From: an uncultured Spirochaetales bacterium
GTDB taxonomy: Bacteria; Spirochaetota; Spirochaetia; Sphaerochaetales; Sphaerochaetaceae
NCBI GenBank assembly: GCA_949297785.1
Contig: CASFTW010000007.1
Span: 30,110-94,109, forward strand
Direction of reading: 5' to 3'
DNA length: 64,000 bases
Of the stretch, positions 1 to 8,183 are shown piece by piece. The notes under the pieces were generated by a model. The model made no database searches, was not told the origin of the DNA, and saw only the letters and a list, made by a program, of their open reading frames with translations. Within the stretch, counting starts at the first letter, position 1. Each line of letters begins with the position of its first letter. The position numbers and the translations under genes are program-made.

Positions 1-2
1 TT

Positions 3-299
3 GAGTACGGCGACCGCTACTGCGTGATTGCGGATCTGAGAATGTATCATGAGAAACACAATGAAGCCACAGACCTCTACAGGGATGACTTCGACCTCTT
101 CAACAAGAAGGCGATCATCAATATCGCGGCTTCCAGCAAGTTCTCATCCGACAGAACAATCAAGGAATATGCCGACGACATCTGGCACGTGAAGTCCTGT
201 CCTGTCAGGAAGAGCACTACCGACACTGTTTTGGAAGATGCATTCAATCCGCTTTTCAAGAAGGCCTCTGTCACCAGAAAGAAAACAGTCAGGAAATAA
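3..299 (+). CDS. glgP: Glycogen phosphorylase, C-terminal end (partial)
   Basis: The reading frame is open from the window edge and begins inside the protein, so only the C-terminal ~98 residues are present. They match the end of glycogen/starch phosphorylase: Y-G-D-R-Y, then the region leading to N-I-A-x-S-x-K-F-S-S-D-R-T-I and E-Y-A-D-D-I-W, which is characteristic of the family. The enzyme releases glucose-1-phosphate from storage glucan using PLP. The tail after residue ~75 is basic and not conserved. A GTG at 24 is internal to the domain and is not a plausible start. A terminator-like hairpin follows at 325. Confidence 0.85.
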   Translation, partial: EYGDRYCVIADLRMYHEKHNEATDLYRDDFDLFNKKAIINIAASSKFSSDRTIKEYADDIWHVKSCPVRKSTTDTVLEDAFNPLFKKASVTRKKTVRK

Positions 300-324
300 T
301 CATCAATACTGGATGACTGGAACA

Positions 325-355
325 AATGCCGCTGCTGAATTATCAGGGCGGCATT
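325..355. terminator. Terminator between convergent glgP and DUF554 genes
   Basis: Eight-base arms AATGCCGC and GCGGCATT enclose a 15-nt loop and are followed by TTC on the plus side. It lies between two convergent genes, so it could act for both. The T-tract is short. Confidence 0.55.
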
Positions 356-383
356 TTCATCTATCTCATATCACATATAAATA

Positions 384-1067
384 TTATAGAGGCAGAAGCG
401 AATAGAGATACTGCATGACGGGTGCAAGCACAAGCGCCGGAAGGAAATTGCCAGTCTGTATCTGTTTTATCCCAAGCAGTCCGAGAGCGAGAAAAATAAG
501 CAAAAAACCGCCAGATGCACTCATTGCGGCAATCCCCGCCTCCCCGAGGACAGGTTCTATCCATCCGCCAAGCAATGTGAAGAATCCCTGATAGACAATT
601 ATTGTGATAACAGATGCCCCCACTCCCTTTCCGTAAGAAGCCGCAAACACAATTGCCATAAATCCGTCCATTATGCTCTTGATGAGGATGAGCTCGTAAT
701 CCCCCGTGGTACCTGCTTCTATTGCCCCGACAATGCTCATCGATCCGGTACAGAACAGCAGTGATGCATTCAGGAATCCTTTGCCGAAATCAGAGCCGCC
801 TTCGCTTCCCCCGATAATATTTCCCAGTGCCATTATCCTGTCCTCGATCTTCAGGGCAAAGCCGGTGAAGCCTCCTAAGAGAAGAGAGAAAAGAACGGCG
901 ATTGCCGATGGAACCTCAAAAGCCATCTGAAGTCCCAGAACCAGTGTGACAACACCTGATGAAAGCATCACGATATTCTTGAATGAAGATGAGATGTTTT
1001 TCTTCAGGATAAGCCCGATAATTGTACCGCACAGCACGGCAATTGCATTTATAATTGTAGCTGTCAT
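384..1067 (-). CDS. DUF554 family membrane protein
   Basis: This 227-residue protein has about six to seven hydrophobic segments and small glycine-rich loops. It starts with an A-I-A-V-L-C-G-T-I-I-G membrane segment and contains the L-G-L-Q-M-A and G-S-E-G-G-S-D-F-G-K-G-F motifs typical of DUF554 (YdfK/YqgA-like) integral membrane proteins. The length matches the family. The transported substrate or role is not known. It is convergent with glgP and divergent from the nucleotidyltransferase gene at 1098, with only 30 bases between the two start codons, so their promoters overlap. No clear ribosome binding site is seen. Confidence 0.8.
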   Translation of the reverse strand: MTATIINAIAVLCGTIIGLILKKNISSSFKNIVMLSSGVVTLVLGLQMAFEVPSAIAVLFSLLLGGFTGFALKIEDRIMALGNIIGGSEGGSDFGKGFLNASLLFCTGSMSIVGAIEAGTTGDYELILIKSIMDGFMAIVFAASYGKGVGASVITIIVYQGFFTLLGGWIEPVLGEAGIAAMSASGGFLLIFLALGLLGIKQIQTGNFLPALVLAPVMQYLYSLLPL

Positions 1068-1097
1068 GCCAATAAATTCTATTCAGGAGCTGATTGA

Positions 1098-1676
1098 ATG
1101 TCTATAAAAGTTGTCCTGCTTGCAGCAGGTCTGTCAAAAAGAATGGGCGGAATAAACAAACTTCTGACTCCGGTAAACGGAAAACCGCTTATCTTATACA
1201 GTGTGGAAAATGCCCTGAGCTACAGCAGCAGTGTTTATGTTGTGACAGGGCATGAAAGGGAAAAAGTTGAAAGCATACTTTCATCTTATCCTGTGAACAT
1301 AATTTATAATCAGGCTTATCATGAAGGACAGGAAACAAGCCTCAAGGCAGCATTGAATGCTGTCGACGGACCGCTCATTGTGTTGCCTTCCGACATGCCG
1401 TTCATAACAAAAACTGACTTCGAACGCTGTGAAAAGGAACTCAATGGCTATGAATGTGCAAGAGCATTCTACAACCGGGAAGCAGGTCATCCCGTTGCGC
1501 TCAGCAGAAGCTTTGTCGAGATTTACAGAAGTGATACGACTCACAGAGTAAGAACACTGAGCAAACTTGTATCCCATAATTTCTACATAGCAGGACCGGC
1601 ATCCATCATGGATGTCGACACACAGGACGATCTGGAGAAAACCGAAACACTGCTGAAAAAGGAAAATATGAAATGA
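1098..1676 (+). CDS. MobA-like NTP transferase family protein
   Basis: The 192-residue protein opens with V-V-L-L-A-A-G-L-S-K-R-M-G, the nucleotide-binding signature of the MobA/MocA-like NTP transferase fold (NTP_transf_3). It also has the P-S-D-M-P-F acidic metal-binding motif near residue 100 and G-H-P-V near 133. Relatives attach CMP or GMP to molybdopterin or act on other phosphorylated substrates; the substrate cannot be read from sequence. AGGAG lies 9 nt before the ATG. The last codons overlap the nitroreductase start, so the two genes are co-translated and may share a pathway. No molybdopterin genes are nearby, so a MocA role is not assigned. Confidence 0.8.
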   Translation: MSIKVVLLAAGLSKRMGGINKLLTPVNGKPLILYSVENALSYSSSVYVVTGHEREKVESILSSYPVNIIYNQAYHEGQETSLKAALNAVDGPLIVLPSDMPFITKTDFERCEKELNGYECARAFYNREAGHPVALSRSFVEIYRSDTTHRVRTLSKLVSHNFYIAGPASIMDVDTQDDLEKTETLLKKENMK

Positions 1677-2245
1677 ATGTCGAAAAAGCTATTGAAAAAA
1701 GATTCAGCTGCCGCCATTTCTCAGATGGGAAAATTCCGGATGAAGAAATCATGAACATAATGAATGCCGCAAGGCTTGCGCCATCTGCCCACAACAGACA
1801 GAACTGGGCATTCATGATCCTGAAAGGAGATGAGAAGGAGCATCTCTCACGGATAATGCTTTCCCTTTTCGATGGGGATTATTCGCACTTTCCTTCATTC
1901 TGCAAGACTTCCAAAGTCAGTGCGAAAGTCATTGAAAACGCAAGTCATGCCATTCTCTGTCTCAGGAAGAAAGATGCCATGTGGAACACGGAAGACCTTC
2001 TGTCCATAGGTGCGGCGATTGAAAATATGCTGCTTGAGGCAACAGAAAAAGGATTTGCTGCATTGTGGATCAGAGACACTTTCTACACCGAAGATAAAAT
2101 AAAGAAAGCTTTTCATATTGAAGAGTACGATCTTGTATCAGTGGTCGCACTGGGATACCCCGCAAGAGAAGAAAGGCAGAAACCCAAGAAAGGAATCAAT
2201 GAGATACTTATCAATGAAGGCTTCAAGAAGAAGAATACTATGTAA
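1673..2245 (+). CDS. Nitroreductase family protein
   Basis: This 190-residue protein starts I-E-K-R-F-S-C-R-H-F and continues L-A-P-S-A-H-N-R-Q-N-W near residues 35-45, the FMN-binding signature of the nitroreductase fold. The C-terminal A-L-G-Y-P motif is also present. It should bind FMN and use NAD(P)H as a dimer; the physiological substrate is unknown. The start overlaps the previous stop in an ATGA arrangement. The CRISPR array begins 25 bases after the stop with no obvious terminator between, so read-through into the array is possible. Confidence 0.8.
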   Translation: MNVEKAIEKRFSCRHFSDGKIPDEEIMNIMNAARLAPSAHNRQNWAFMILKGDEKEHLSRIMLSLFDGDYSHFPSFCKTSKVSAKVIENASHAILCLRKKDAMWNTEDLLSIGAAIENMLLEATEKGFAALWIRDTFYTEDKIKKAFHIEEYDLVSVVALGYPAREERQKPKKGINEILINEGFKKKNTM

Positions 2246-2269
2246 TAAGTCCGTATTTAGTTAATTAAA

Positions 2270-3097
2270 TCCGACAATAGCAGTCTAACTGAAATGTGTT
2301 ACAATAACAGAATCATTCTCAGCAACGAAAATTGTGTTGAGGACGTCAGTCTAACTGAAATGTGTTACAATCATCTTTTCCTGCAGTTCCTTGCGGTCCG
2401 CGTTGAGGACGTCAGTCTAACTGAAATGTGTTACAATCTGAACCATCAACACTACTTGATGTCTGTAGTTGAGGACGTCAGTCTAACTGAAATGTGTTAC
2501 AATCCAGCCCTTGAACCCCTTCTTATAGTCTTCGTTGAGGACGTCAGTCTAACTGAAATGTGTTACAATTAAGGGAAAACGGTGCCAATCGAGAACCATG
2601 TTGAGGACGTCAGTCTAACTGAAATGTGTTACAATTAACACTCCTGTTGAAATGACTCCTGCTGGGTTGAGGACGTCAGTCTAACTGAAATGTGTTACAA
2701 TCGTAGCGCTCACCTCGTGCGTCGTGGGCCTGTTGAGGACGTCAGTCTAACTGAAATGTGTTACAATTGATCAGTATTATGGAGAAGGTATGCAGAGGTT
2801 GAGGACGTCAGTCTAACTGAAATGTGTTACAATTTGTTAGTAACAATATCATTTATATTATATGTTGAGGACGTCAGTCTAACTGAAATGTGTTACAATG
2901 AACAGTGCCATGCCCGACAGGTTATCGGGGTTGAGGACGTCAGTCTAACTGAAATGTGTTACAATATCTTTGATTGCGTTTGCAACAAGGGCGACGTTGA
3001 GGACGTCAGTCTAACTGAAATGTGTTACAATTTAAATGTCCAACCTTTTGATTGTCTCTGTGTTGAGGACGTCAGTCTAACTGAAATGTGTTACAAT
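2270..3097 (+). CRISPR. Type II-C CRISPR array, 13 repeats and 12 spacers
   Basis: Repeats of 36 bases recur every 66 bases at 2336, 2402, 2468, 2534, 2600, 2666, 2732, 2798, 2864, 2930, 2996 and 3062, and appear identical. A degenerate copy at 2270-2305 keeps only its 3' 25 bases. All spacers are 30 nt. The repeat begins GTTGAGGACG and ends TGTTACAAT, the same end layout as Neisseria type II-C repeats, including an extended -10 box (TGnTACAAT) that could start transcription of each crRNA. This predicts plus-strand crRNAs. The degenerate copy suggests the old end is at 2270 and that new spacers enter near 3097, next to AT-rich sequence and cas2; this is inference. No spacer was seen to match elsewhere in the window. 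Confidence 0.97.
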
Positions 3098-3209
3098 ATT
3101 GATTAGGCAAATAATTGTCTAATCAATATTTATATTCAAGCAAAATTAATAATTTTTCATTTCTTCCAGCAAAATATACCACGTAATCAGCAATTTATAA
3201 AAATTTTGA

Positions 3210-3237
3210 TTGAATATTTTCTAACTAAATCTATAAT
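3210..3237 (+). promoter_or_regulatory. Promoter of the tracrRNA
   Basis: A -35 box TTGAAT (3210-3215) and a perfect -10 box TATAAT (3232-3237) are separated by 16 nt. The predicted start at about 3244 coincides with the first base of the anti-repeat. Confidence 0.7.
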
Positions 3238-3243
3238 ATAAAT

Positions 3244-3320
3244 ACACATTTCAGTTAGGCTGATGTCTTCAATAAGACATTTGGTCGTAAGTTGCCTCCC
3301 ATTTTGGAGGCTCATTTTTA
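3244..3320 (+). ncRNA. tracrRNA
   Basis: Bases 3244-3272 are the reverse complement of most of the CRISPR repeat, with a few mismatches (G-T-T-A-G-G-C-T-G-A-T in place of the exact complement), so they form the anti-repeat. A short hairpin follows (GAC-ATTTG-GTC), then a strong one, GCCTCC-CATTTT-GGAGGC, with TCATTTTTA after it. The promoter upstream and this terminator define an RNA of about 77 nt. It lies between the array and cas2 on the same strand as the array and ends over the 3' end of the convergent cas2 gene. It should pair with each repeat to allow processing and loading into Cas9. Confidence 0.85.
3294..3320 (+). terminator. Rho-independent terminator of tracrRNA
   Basis: Arms GCCTCC (3294-3299) and GGAGGC (3306-3311) are followed by a T-rich tail. 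The tail overlaps the last codon of cas2 on the other strand. Confidence 0.75.
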
Positions 3321-3650
3321 TTCGAACAGAAGCCCCTGTTCAGGCACATCATTCGTTTTTGACTTTCCTCCGAAAAAAGTCCGGATCATACCAAATTGCT
3401 TATCTGTTATGAAAAAGATTGAAACACAACCGTTTGGAGGAACAAGCCCCTCTATCCGGGATGCAACAGAATCAGCCTGTGTCTTTGATGTAAAATAATA
3501 AGAATAAAAAGAAAGCTGAAACATCTGAAAACCGAGATCAAGCAAAGAATTTCTGAATCTTGTTGCACGCCGTTTATCCTCTGTAGTCAGAGTCGGCAGA
3601 TCAAATCCTACAAATAACCACACTGCTTCATACGCTCCTACTGCCATCAT
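3318..3650 (-). CDS. cas2: CRISPR-associated endonuclease Cas2
   Basis: This 110-residue protein has the Cas2 ferredoxin-like layout: a first strand W-L-F-V-G-F-D-L-P with the conserved Asp, a basic helix (R-R-A-T-R-F-R-N-S-L-L) and a Q-L-S-F-Y strand. As partner of Cas1 it forms the spacer integration complex. The start overlaps the cas1 stop (ATGA), so the pair is translationally coupled. The C-terminal tail ends G-L-L-F-E, as in many type II Cas2 proteins. No csn2 or cas4 is present, supporting subtype II-C. Confidence 0.92.
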   Translation of the reverse strand: MMAVGAYEAVWLFVGFDLPTLTTEDKRRATRFRNSLLDLGFQMFQLSFYSYYFTSKTQADSVASRIEGLVPPNGCVSIFFITDKQFGMIRTFFGGKSKTNDVPEQGLLFE

Positions 3651-4543
3651 TCATCCTCAATAAATTGCGGGTAAGCAATCCCCTTTTCTTCTCCTGATAT
3701 AAACCGGTAGTAACTTAATACATACTTCTCCACTGCATGAGAAAGCTCATATATCTGACCTCTGATCTTAACCTCATAAGTGAGCAAGGCAATAAGATTC
3801 TTCTTAGAGGTGGATGAAAGTGATTCTGGATTATCTTCAAACATTATTTTCATTACCTTTTCATCCACAAACGGACGTATTGGCTCAACTAAATCATCCA
3901 CCAGGGCAAACGGATTTATGCGGTTTGAATGGAAAACAGATAAAGAAGGACACAGCCCTGCCCCTACAACAGCTCGTGCTATAAGAGACCTTGCTATGGT
4001 GTACCCATAATTTAAATGCGCATTAAGGCTGTTCTCGTCATTACGCAGAAAATCAGCACCGAAAAGTTTCGGAAAATACAATCTCGCTGCCTGTGCTTCA
4101 ATATTTGTACTGTCACCCGTCAGAATATGGGAAGACATTATCTGTAATACTTTTGCTTCATCGTGAAATCCGGTTCTGAAAAGCAATTCTGATTGATTCA
4201 GTACTTTTGCTTTCACAATCTTCTGCCATGCCTGTTTTCTTTTGGGAAGCTTTGCAGACAACTGACCATAAAATCTGGAAGCAAAATCCGAATGCTGGTA
4301 CCACGGAAGGAGCATGCCTGACGGAAGATGTTTGTCATCACAGAGTATAAGAGGAATACAATGCTCCACACAGGCAGATAAGAACTCTTCTGAAAAACTA
4401 TTGCAGGATCCATGTACAAGAATTGAGTTGATATCAGAAAAGGCAACTGAAGAAACCTTTTTCCCGTCTTTCTCAACAACGACATTCTTATTCTTTACAT
4501 GGATATAATATCCTTCACCTGATAAATCTATCAGTCTCCACAT
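3647..4543 (-). CDS. cas1: CRISPR-associated integrase Cas1
   Basis: The 298-residue length is standard. The metal-binding residues can be placed: Glu in N-I-E-A-Q-A-A-R (about residue 148), His in S-V-F-H-S-N-R-I-N-P (about 205) and Asp/Glu in D-D-L-V-E-P-I-R-P (about 220). Cas1 catalyses insertion of protospacers into the leader-proximal repeat together with Cas2. The gene begins 3 bases after the cas9 stop and ends overlapping cas2, so cas9-cas1-cas2 form one tight transcript. All catalytic residues are intact, so acquisition should be functional. Confidence 0.95.
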   Translation of the reverse strand: MWRLIDLSGEGYYIHVKNKNVVVEKDGKKVSSVAFSDINSILVHGSCNSFSEEFLSACVEHCIPLILCDDKHLPSGMLLPWYQHSDFASRFYGQLSAKLPKRKQAWQKIVKAKVLNQSELLFRTGFHDEAKVLQIMSSHILTGDSTNIEAQAARLYFPKLFGADFLRNDENSLNAHLNYGYTIARSLIARAVVGAGLCPSLSVFHSNRINPFALVDDLVEPIRPFVDEKVMKIMFEDNPESLSSTSKKNLIALLTYEVKIRGQIYELSHAVEKYVLSYYRFISGEEKGIAYPQFIEDE

Positions 4544-4546
4544 CCA

Positions 4547-7500
4547 TTAAGTTCCTCCAAGAAGCAGCTTGGAACGGTATACAACAAGACCCAAACTGCT
4601 CAATACAACTTTTCTGGCATTCATTTTGTTTATTCCACTAACATAAAAAGACGATTTTACATTTTCGCTTATTGTGTTTACTGGATAATAATGAACTTGA
4701 ACCGAATTATTTGTTTCAGTAAATGTATCTATGACAATAAATGTCCTGCCAGCAGGAGCGTTTGGTGTAACGAAACTCTGGGATAAAGCCTTTTTACCCG
4801 ATCCAAAAGCAGGAACCAAATCAATTTCCAACACATCTTTCGGATAAAGTCTTTCATAAAGTGTATAGCCATCTTTCTCGTACTTGGGTTTAAAATCTTT
4901 ATCAACGGAATTTATCTTTCTTATTACCTCACCATTTATCTTTCCTTTCTTATCGATAAACAAATCAAGAGAATAATTTTCATCAGTATCAAATGCAGAA
5001 GAAACACCTCTCACAAGCAATTTATTACGCTTCTTGTTTTCTATCTGATAATATATTCCACCAGCCAGACTGCAAGCACGGCTTAAGACAACCCTTTCAT
5101 CAATAAGCCGCGCTTTTAATCCGGCAGCTTCACGTTTAGAATTCTCATTTTCTAATTGTTCCCTGGCTGGTTCCATCAATCCTGAGATCGAATCATATTT
5201 TTCAGAATTAGCTGTTAAAAGTTTATTTATCAACGATTTATCTTTATCATTTAAGAATGTAGGATAAACAAATTTCTTATTTAATATACCACTTAGTGAC
5301 TTGCTGTTTTCCCCTTTCAGCTTTTCAGCTTTTATATCCCTGACTGACTTTTGCGTACAAATGACCACATCATTCTCATCCAATGCAAGAATCTTATATT
5401 GTGTATCTTTTACAAGAGAACCATTCTTGTTTATATTCTGCTTTATGGAAATATATGTACTGTTAAAAATGAAATTCTGAATTTCATTTCTGAAAGCAGT
5501 AACCTGTTCTTTCTTCAAAAGGCTCTTATCAAGTCTGTAGTATTTGGGTATCGGAAGCCGTTGAACAATCTCGCCCAATGAATGTCCTGCTGCATTTGCG
5601 GTCTCAATGATCGTCGAATATCCGGGAGTAAAATATGCCGCGACAATAGCATCAAGAGCATGGTGCCGGTGATCACTTCTGTCCTTTTTATTTTCATATT
5701 CAGATTCAGACGAAATATTTTCAGCAAGAGCATTTGTTATGGAATTAAGTCCCCAGGCGTTTCTGAGAACTGCAGTCTCACTTCCTCTTATCGTCCTCAC
5801 TGCAGATAGTCGGTCTTCTTTCGCATACAAACAGCTCAGATACTTACATGCAATCCTCGCGATGTAAGCATTGTCAGGGGCAAAACGTGGTTTGAAGTCT
5901 TTTCTCTCAAGCATTTCATCATATTCTTCTGTGGTGGTCTGGAATCTGGCAGCCTTTGCAGCTGGCAAATTCTCTGTCACATACTGTTCCATTTTACTCC
6001 ACAGTACAGGATCAGAGCTAAATGCAGCATAAGGAATCCTCTTTGCTTTTTTTGATTCATTGCATGTTTTATGGGCAAGCACAAGATTGTTGTAAGAGGA
6101 ATCACCTGTATCATCGATCGGATAGATATGATCAATATCCACATTGTGGTTCACAACATCATCCACACTGATGGTTTTAAGACAATATGGACATTTACAC
6201 TTCTGTTCACTGAGAAGTCTGAAATGCCTTATGAATTTCTTGCTCAGATTATGGGGTTTACAGAATTCATCAAATACTTTTTTATTGTCCGCTTCCTGTT
6301 TACTGTTATCCTTGCTGATTCTGTCACGTTTTTCTTTTCCGACCTTCAGTTCCCGTGCCAGCTCAATGCATATTGTTTCCGGTTTATATCCAATAACCTC
6401 AAGAAGTTCATTCATCAGCTTTCTAAGTTCATTGAGAGTCTGATGCACTACAGGATTGGCTATCCTGCCGTACTTTTCCTCATCATTGTTTGTAAATGGA
6501 GTTATGAAGCCTTTCTTTCCTTTTTTATCTGCAAAAGCACTGTGCCATGCCTTACCTGCAATAGCCTGTGTACTTGCAGGAATGACCTGCCCATAATAAG
6601 GAAGGAAATCATAGACAAGATCAGTGTCCTGGCTGTAAAGTCTGCCTTCCTCAACAGCTTTTGCTTCCGCCTCCTGATAGCTCAGCCTGTCTTTTATTAT
6701 GTATTCAAGAATTATTTTCATGGCACTTATACCGACCGGCGCATAGCCTTCAACAAGCTGCAGCCGTAGAGCCTCATCTATATCGGTCGCAGTCAAATTG
6801 AATTTATCAGCCAAGATACCGCGAAGTTTCTTGTCGTCAGGACAGTTGATGTATTCCTTAATAAACTCAAGCTTCAGTTCTTCAGACATTGCGGAAAACC
6901 ACGGCGAATCTTCCAGCTTCTTAAAGCGGAATCCAGTAATATTCTGAGTCTTTTTATCTGATCCCTGAAGAATAATTTGCTTACAGTATCTGTATTGAGG
7001 AAACAGTCTTTTGAAACCTGCCGCACTTACATCTTTCCCGCATCTCAGCAGATCATACAGCTGTTTCCTTTCCGTATCAGTTAATGGTTCTCTGACCGTC
7101 TTGAAACGGTCGCCATATTGAACCTCTTTTTCAATCCGGACATTGTTCACAGCTTCCCATATACGTCTTTCCTCATTTATGAAAGAAGCCCTTGGCAGTT
7201 TCTTTTCATCTGGGAAATAAGGGCAGTTTCCGGCTTCGGGAACAATTTTCTCATTCTCAAAAAGAATTGTGTCCTTTATTTTCCTGACATAATCGCAATC
7301 AAGAATATCAGGATAGTATCCACATTGCTTGCTGAGCAGCATATCCAGTTCGCTTTCAATGATATCTCTTGTCGGAAGAGGAGTCCGGCCCTGAGCTTTC
7401 TTAGTATTACGGAATGAAGTCCCATTCTCCTGACGGGATTTATACAATACTTCAATAAAAGTGTTCAGATGCTCGTTTCTGCATATCTCCTCCGTTTTTC

Positions 7501-8035
7501 TGAGCATCTCACTTTCTTTTTCCTCTTTGACACTGCTGTCTATAAAAGTCCGTATTGATGAAGCACCTCTGTGCCCTGCAATATGATATAAAGCAACTCC
7601 GAGCTCAGGGAGAGTCAATTTCTCAGTCAATCCTTTCAGCCTCAGAGAATATGGATCTTTCCTTATTTCATCCTCACTGAAACGCAGTCTCGCAGGATCT
7701 TTTGTATCATCTTTCGAATAAGGCAGCATAAGATCTCTTTCTGCAAGAAGCTTCCATAGTTTTTCCATACGGTGCGCTTTGTGTCTTATCGCATTGCGCT
7801 GCCCTCTTTTCTCACGCCTTGCCTGAGCTCCAGCAGAAGAGGGGAATATACGGCTGCACGCAAATACAAGTTCCGTGGGATAGAGTACACCATGCTCATC
7901 CGGCTCCAGGGCTACAACGGCAACACCAATTGATCCGACACCGAGATCAAAGCCAACAGAATACGCCCTGCCATTAAGCCTGACAACTATTGAATATGCC
8001 ATCGCTTTATAAGTTCTTGACTTGCTTTTGTCCAT
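4547..8035 (-). CDS. cas9: CRISPR-associated endonuclease Cas9, type II-C
   Basis: The 1162-residue start is chosen at the ATG at 8035 because GGAGGGG lies 7 nt upstream; an upstream ATG at 8062 lacks this. RuvC-I is G-F-D-L-G-V-G-S-I-G with catalytic Asp30. The arginine-rich bridge helix follows (R-R-E-K-R-G-Q-R). RuvC-II is I-E-L-A-R-E-L-K near 557. The HNH motif D-I-D-H-I-Y-P has its His near 636, and RuvC-III H-H-A-L-D-A-I-V lies near 788. All nuclease residues are intact. The protein closely resembles the Sphaerochaeta Cas9, for example around E-N-E-K-I-V-P-E-A-G. Size and lack of csn2/cas4 place it in II-C. The C-terminal third holds the wedge and PAM-interacting domains; the PAM cannot be read. 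Confidence 0.97.
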   Translation of the reverse strand: MDKSKSRTYKAMAYSIVVRLNGRAYSVGFDLGVGSIGVAVVALEPDEHGVLYPTELVFACSRIFPSSAGAQARREKRGQRNAIRHKAHRMEKLWKLLAERDLMLPYSKDDTKDPARLRFSEDEIRKDPYSLRLKGLTEKLTLPELGVALYHIAGHRGASSIRTFIDSSVKEEKESEMLRKTEEICRNEHLNTFIEVLYKSRQENGTSFRNTKKAQGRTPLPTRDIIESELDMLLSKQCGYYPDILDCDYVRKIKDTILFENEKIVPEAGNCPYFPDEKKLPRASFINEERRIWEAVNNVRIEKEVQYGDRFKTVREPLTDTERKQLYDLLRCGKDVSAAGFKRLFPQYRYCKQIILQGSDKKTQNITGFRFKKLEDSPWFSAMSEELKLEFIKEYINCPDDKKLRGILADKFNLTATDIDEALRLQLVEGYAPVGISAMKIILEYIIKDRLSYQEAEAKAVEEGRLYSQDTDLVYDFLPYYGQVIPASTQAIAGKAWHSAFADKKGKKGFITPFTNNDEEKYGRIANPVVHQTLNELRKLMNELLEVIGYKPETICIELARELKVGKEKRDRISKDNSKQEADNKKVFDEFCKPHNLSKKFIRHFRLLSEQKCKCPYCLKTISVDDVVNHNVDIDHIYPIDDTGDSSYNNLVLAHKTCNESKKAKRIPYAAFSSDPVLWSKMEQYVTENLPAAKAARFQTTTEEYDEMLERKDFKPRFAPDNAYIARIACKYLSCLYAKEDRLSAVRTIRGSETAVLRNAWGLNSITNALAENISSESEYENKKDRSDHRHHALDAIVAAYFTPGYSTIIETANAAGHSLGEIVQRLPIPKYYRLDKSLLKKEQVTAFRNEIQNFIFNSTYISIKQNINKNGSLVKDTQYKILALDENDVVICTQKSVRDIKAEKLKGENSKSLSGILNKKFVYPTFLNDKDKSLINKLLTANSEKYDSISGLMEPAREQLENENSKREAAGLKARLIDERVVLSRACSLAGGIYYQIENKKRNKLLVRGVSSAFDTDENYSLDLFIDKKGKINGEVIRKINSVDKDFKPKYEKDGYTLYERLYPKDVLEIDLVPAFGSGKKALSQSFVTPNAPAGRTFIVIDTFTETNNSVQVHYYPVNTISENVKSSFYVSGINKMNARKVVLSSLGLVVYRSKLLLGGT

Positions 8036-8071
8036 ATGAAATCCCCTCCGTAAAAGAGTCATGCATCTAAT

Positions 8072-8100
8072 AGTTTAAAATGCGGATTACAAAAATTCAA
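8072..8100 (-). promoter_or_regulatory. Promoter of the cas9-cas1-cas2 operon
   Basis: On the minus strand, TTGAAT (8095-8100) and TAAACT (8072-8077) are separated by 17 nt, about 37 nt before the cas9 start codon. Confidence 0.5.
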
Positions 8101-8143
8101 AGGATAAGTTGAAAAGGAACAAAATAATTGCATTTACACAAAA

Positions 8144-8163
8144 GGCCGGCATCTCTGCCGGCC
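8144..8163 (-). terminator. Rho-independent terminator of clpB
   Basis: Arms GGCCGGCA and TGCCGGCC are perfect, with a 4-nt loop. On the minus strand TTTT follows. It lies 20 nt after the clpB stop and before the cas9 promoter. Confidence 0.8.
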
Positions 8164-8183
8164 CGAACACATCTTATCCACCA

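Noticed and set aside
2294..3106. Open reading frames of 92-94 codons across the CRISPR array
   Set aside because: They are the 66-base repeat-spacer unit read as codons (the same E-D-V-S-L-T-E-M-C-Y-N block repeated); no ribosome binding site.
6071..6769. A 232-codon plus-strand frame inside cas9
   Set aside because: It lies wholly opposite the intact HNH/RuvC region of cas9 and has no start signals; a shadow of the real gene.
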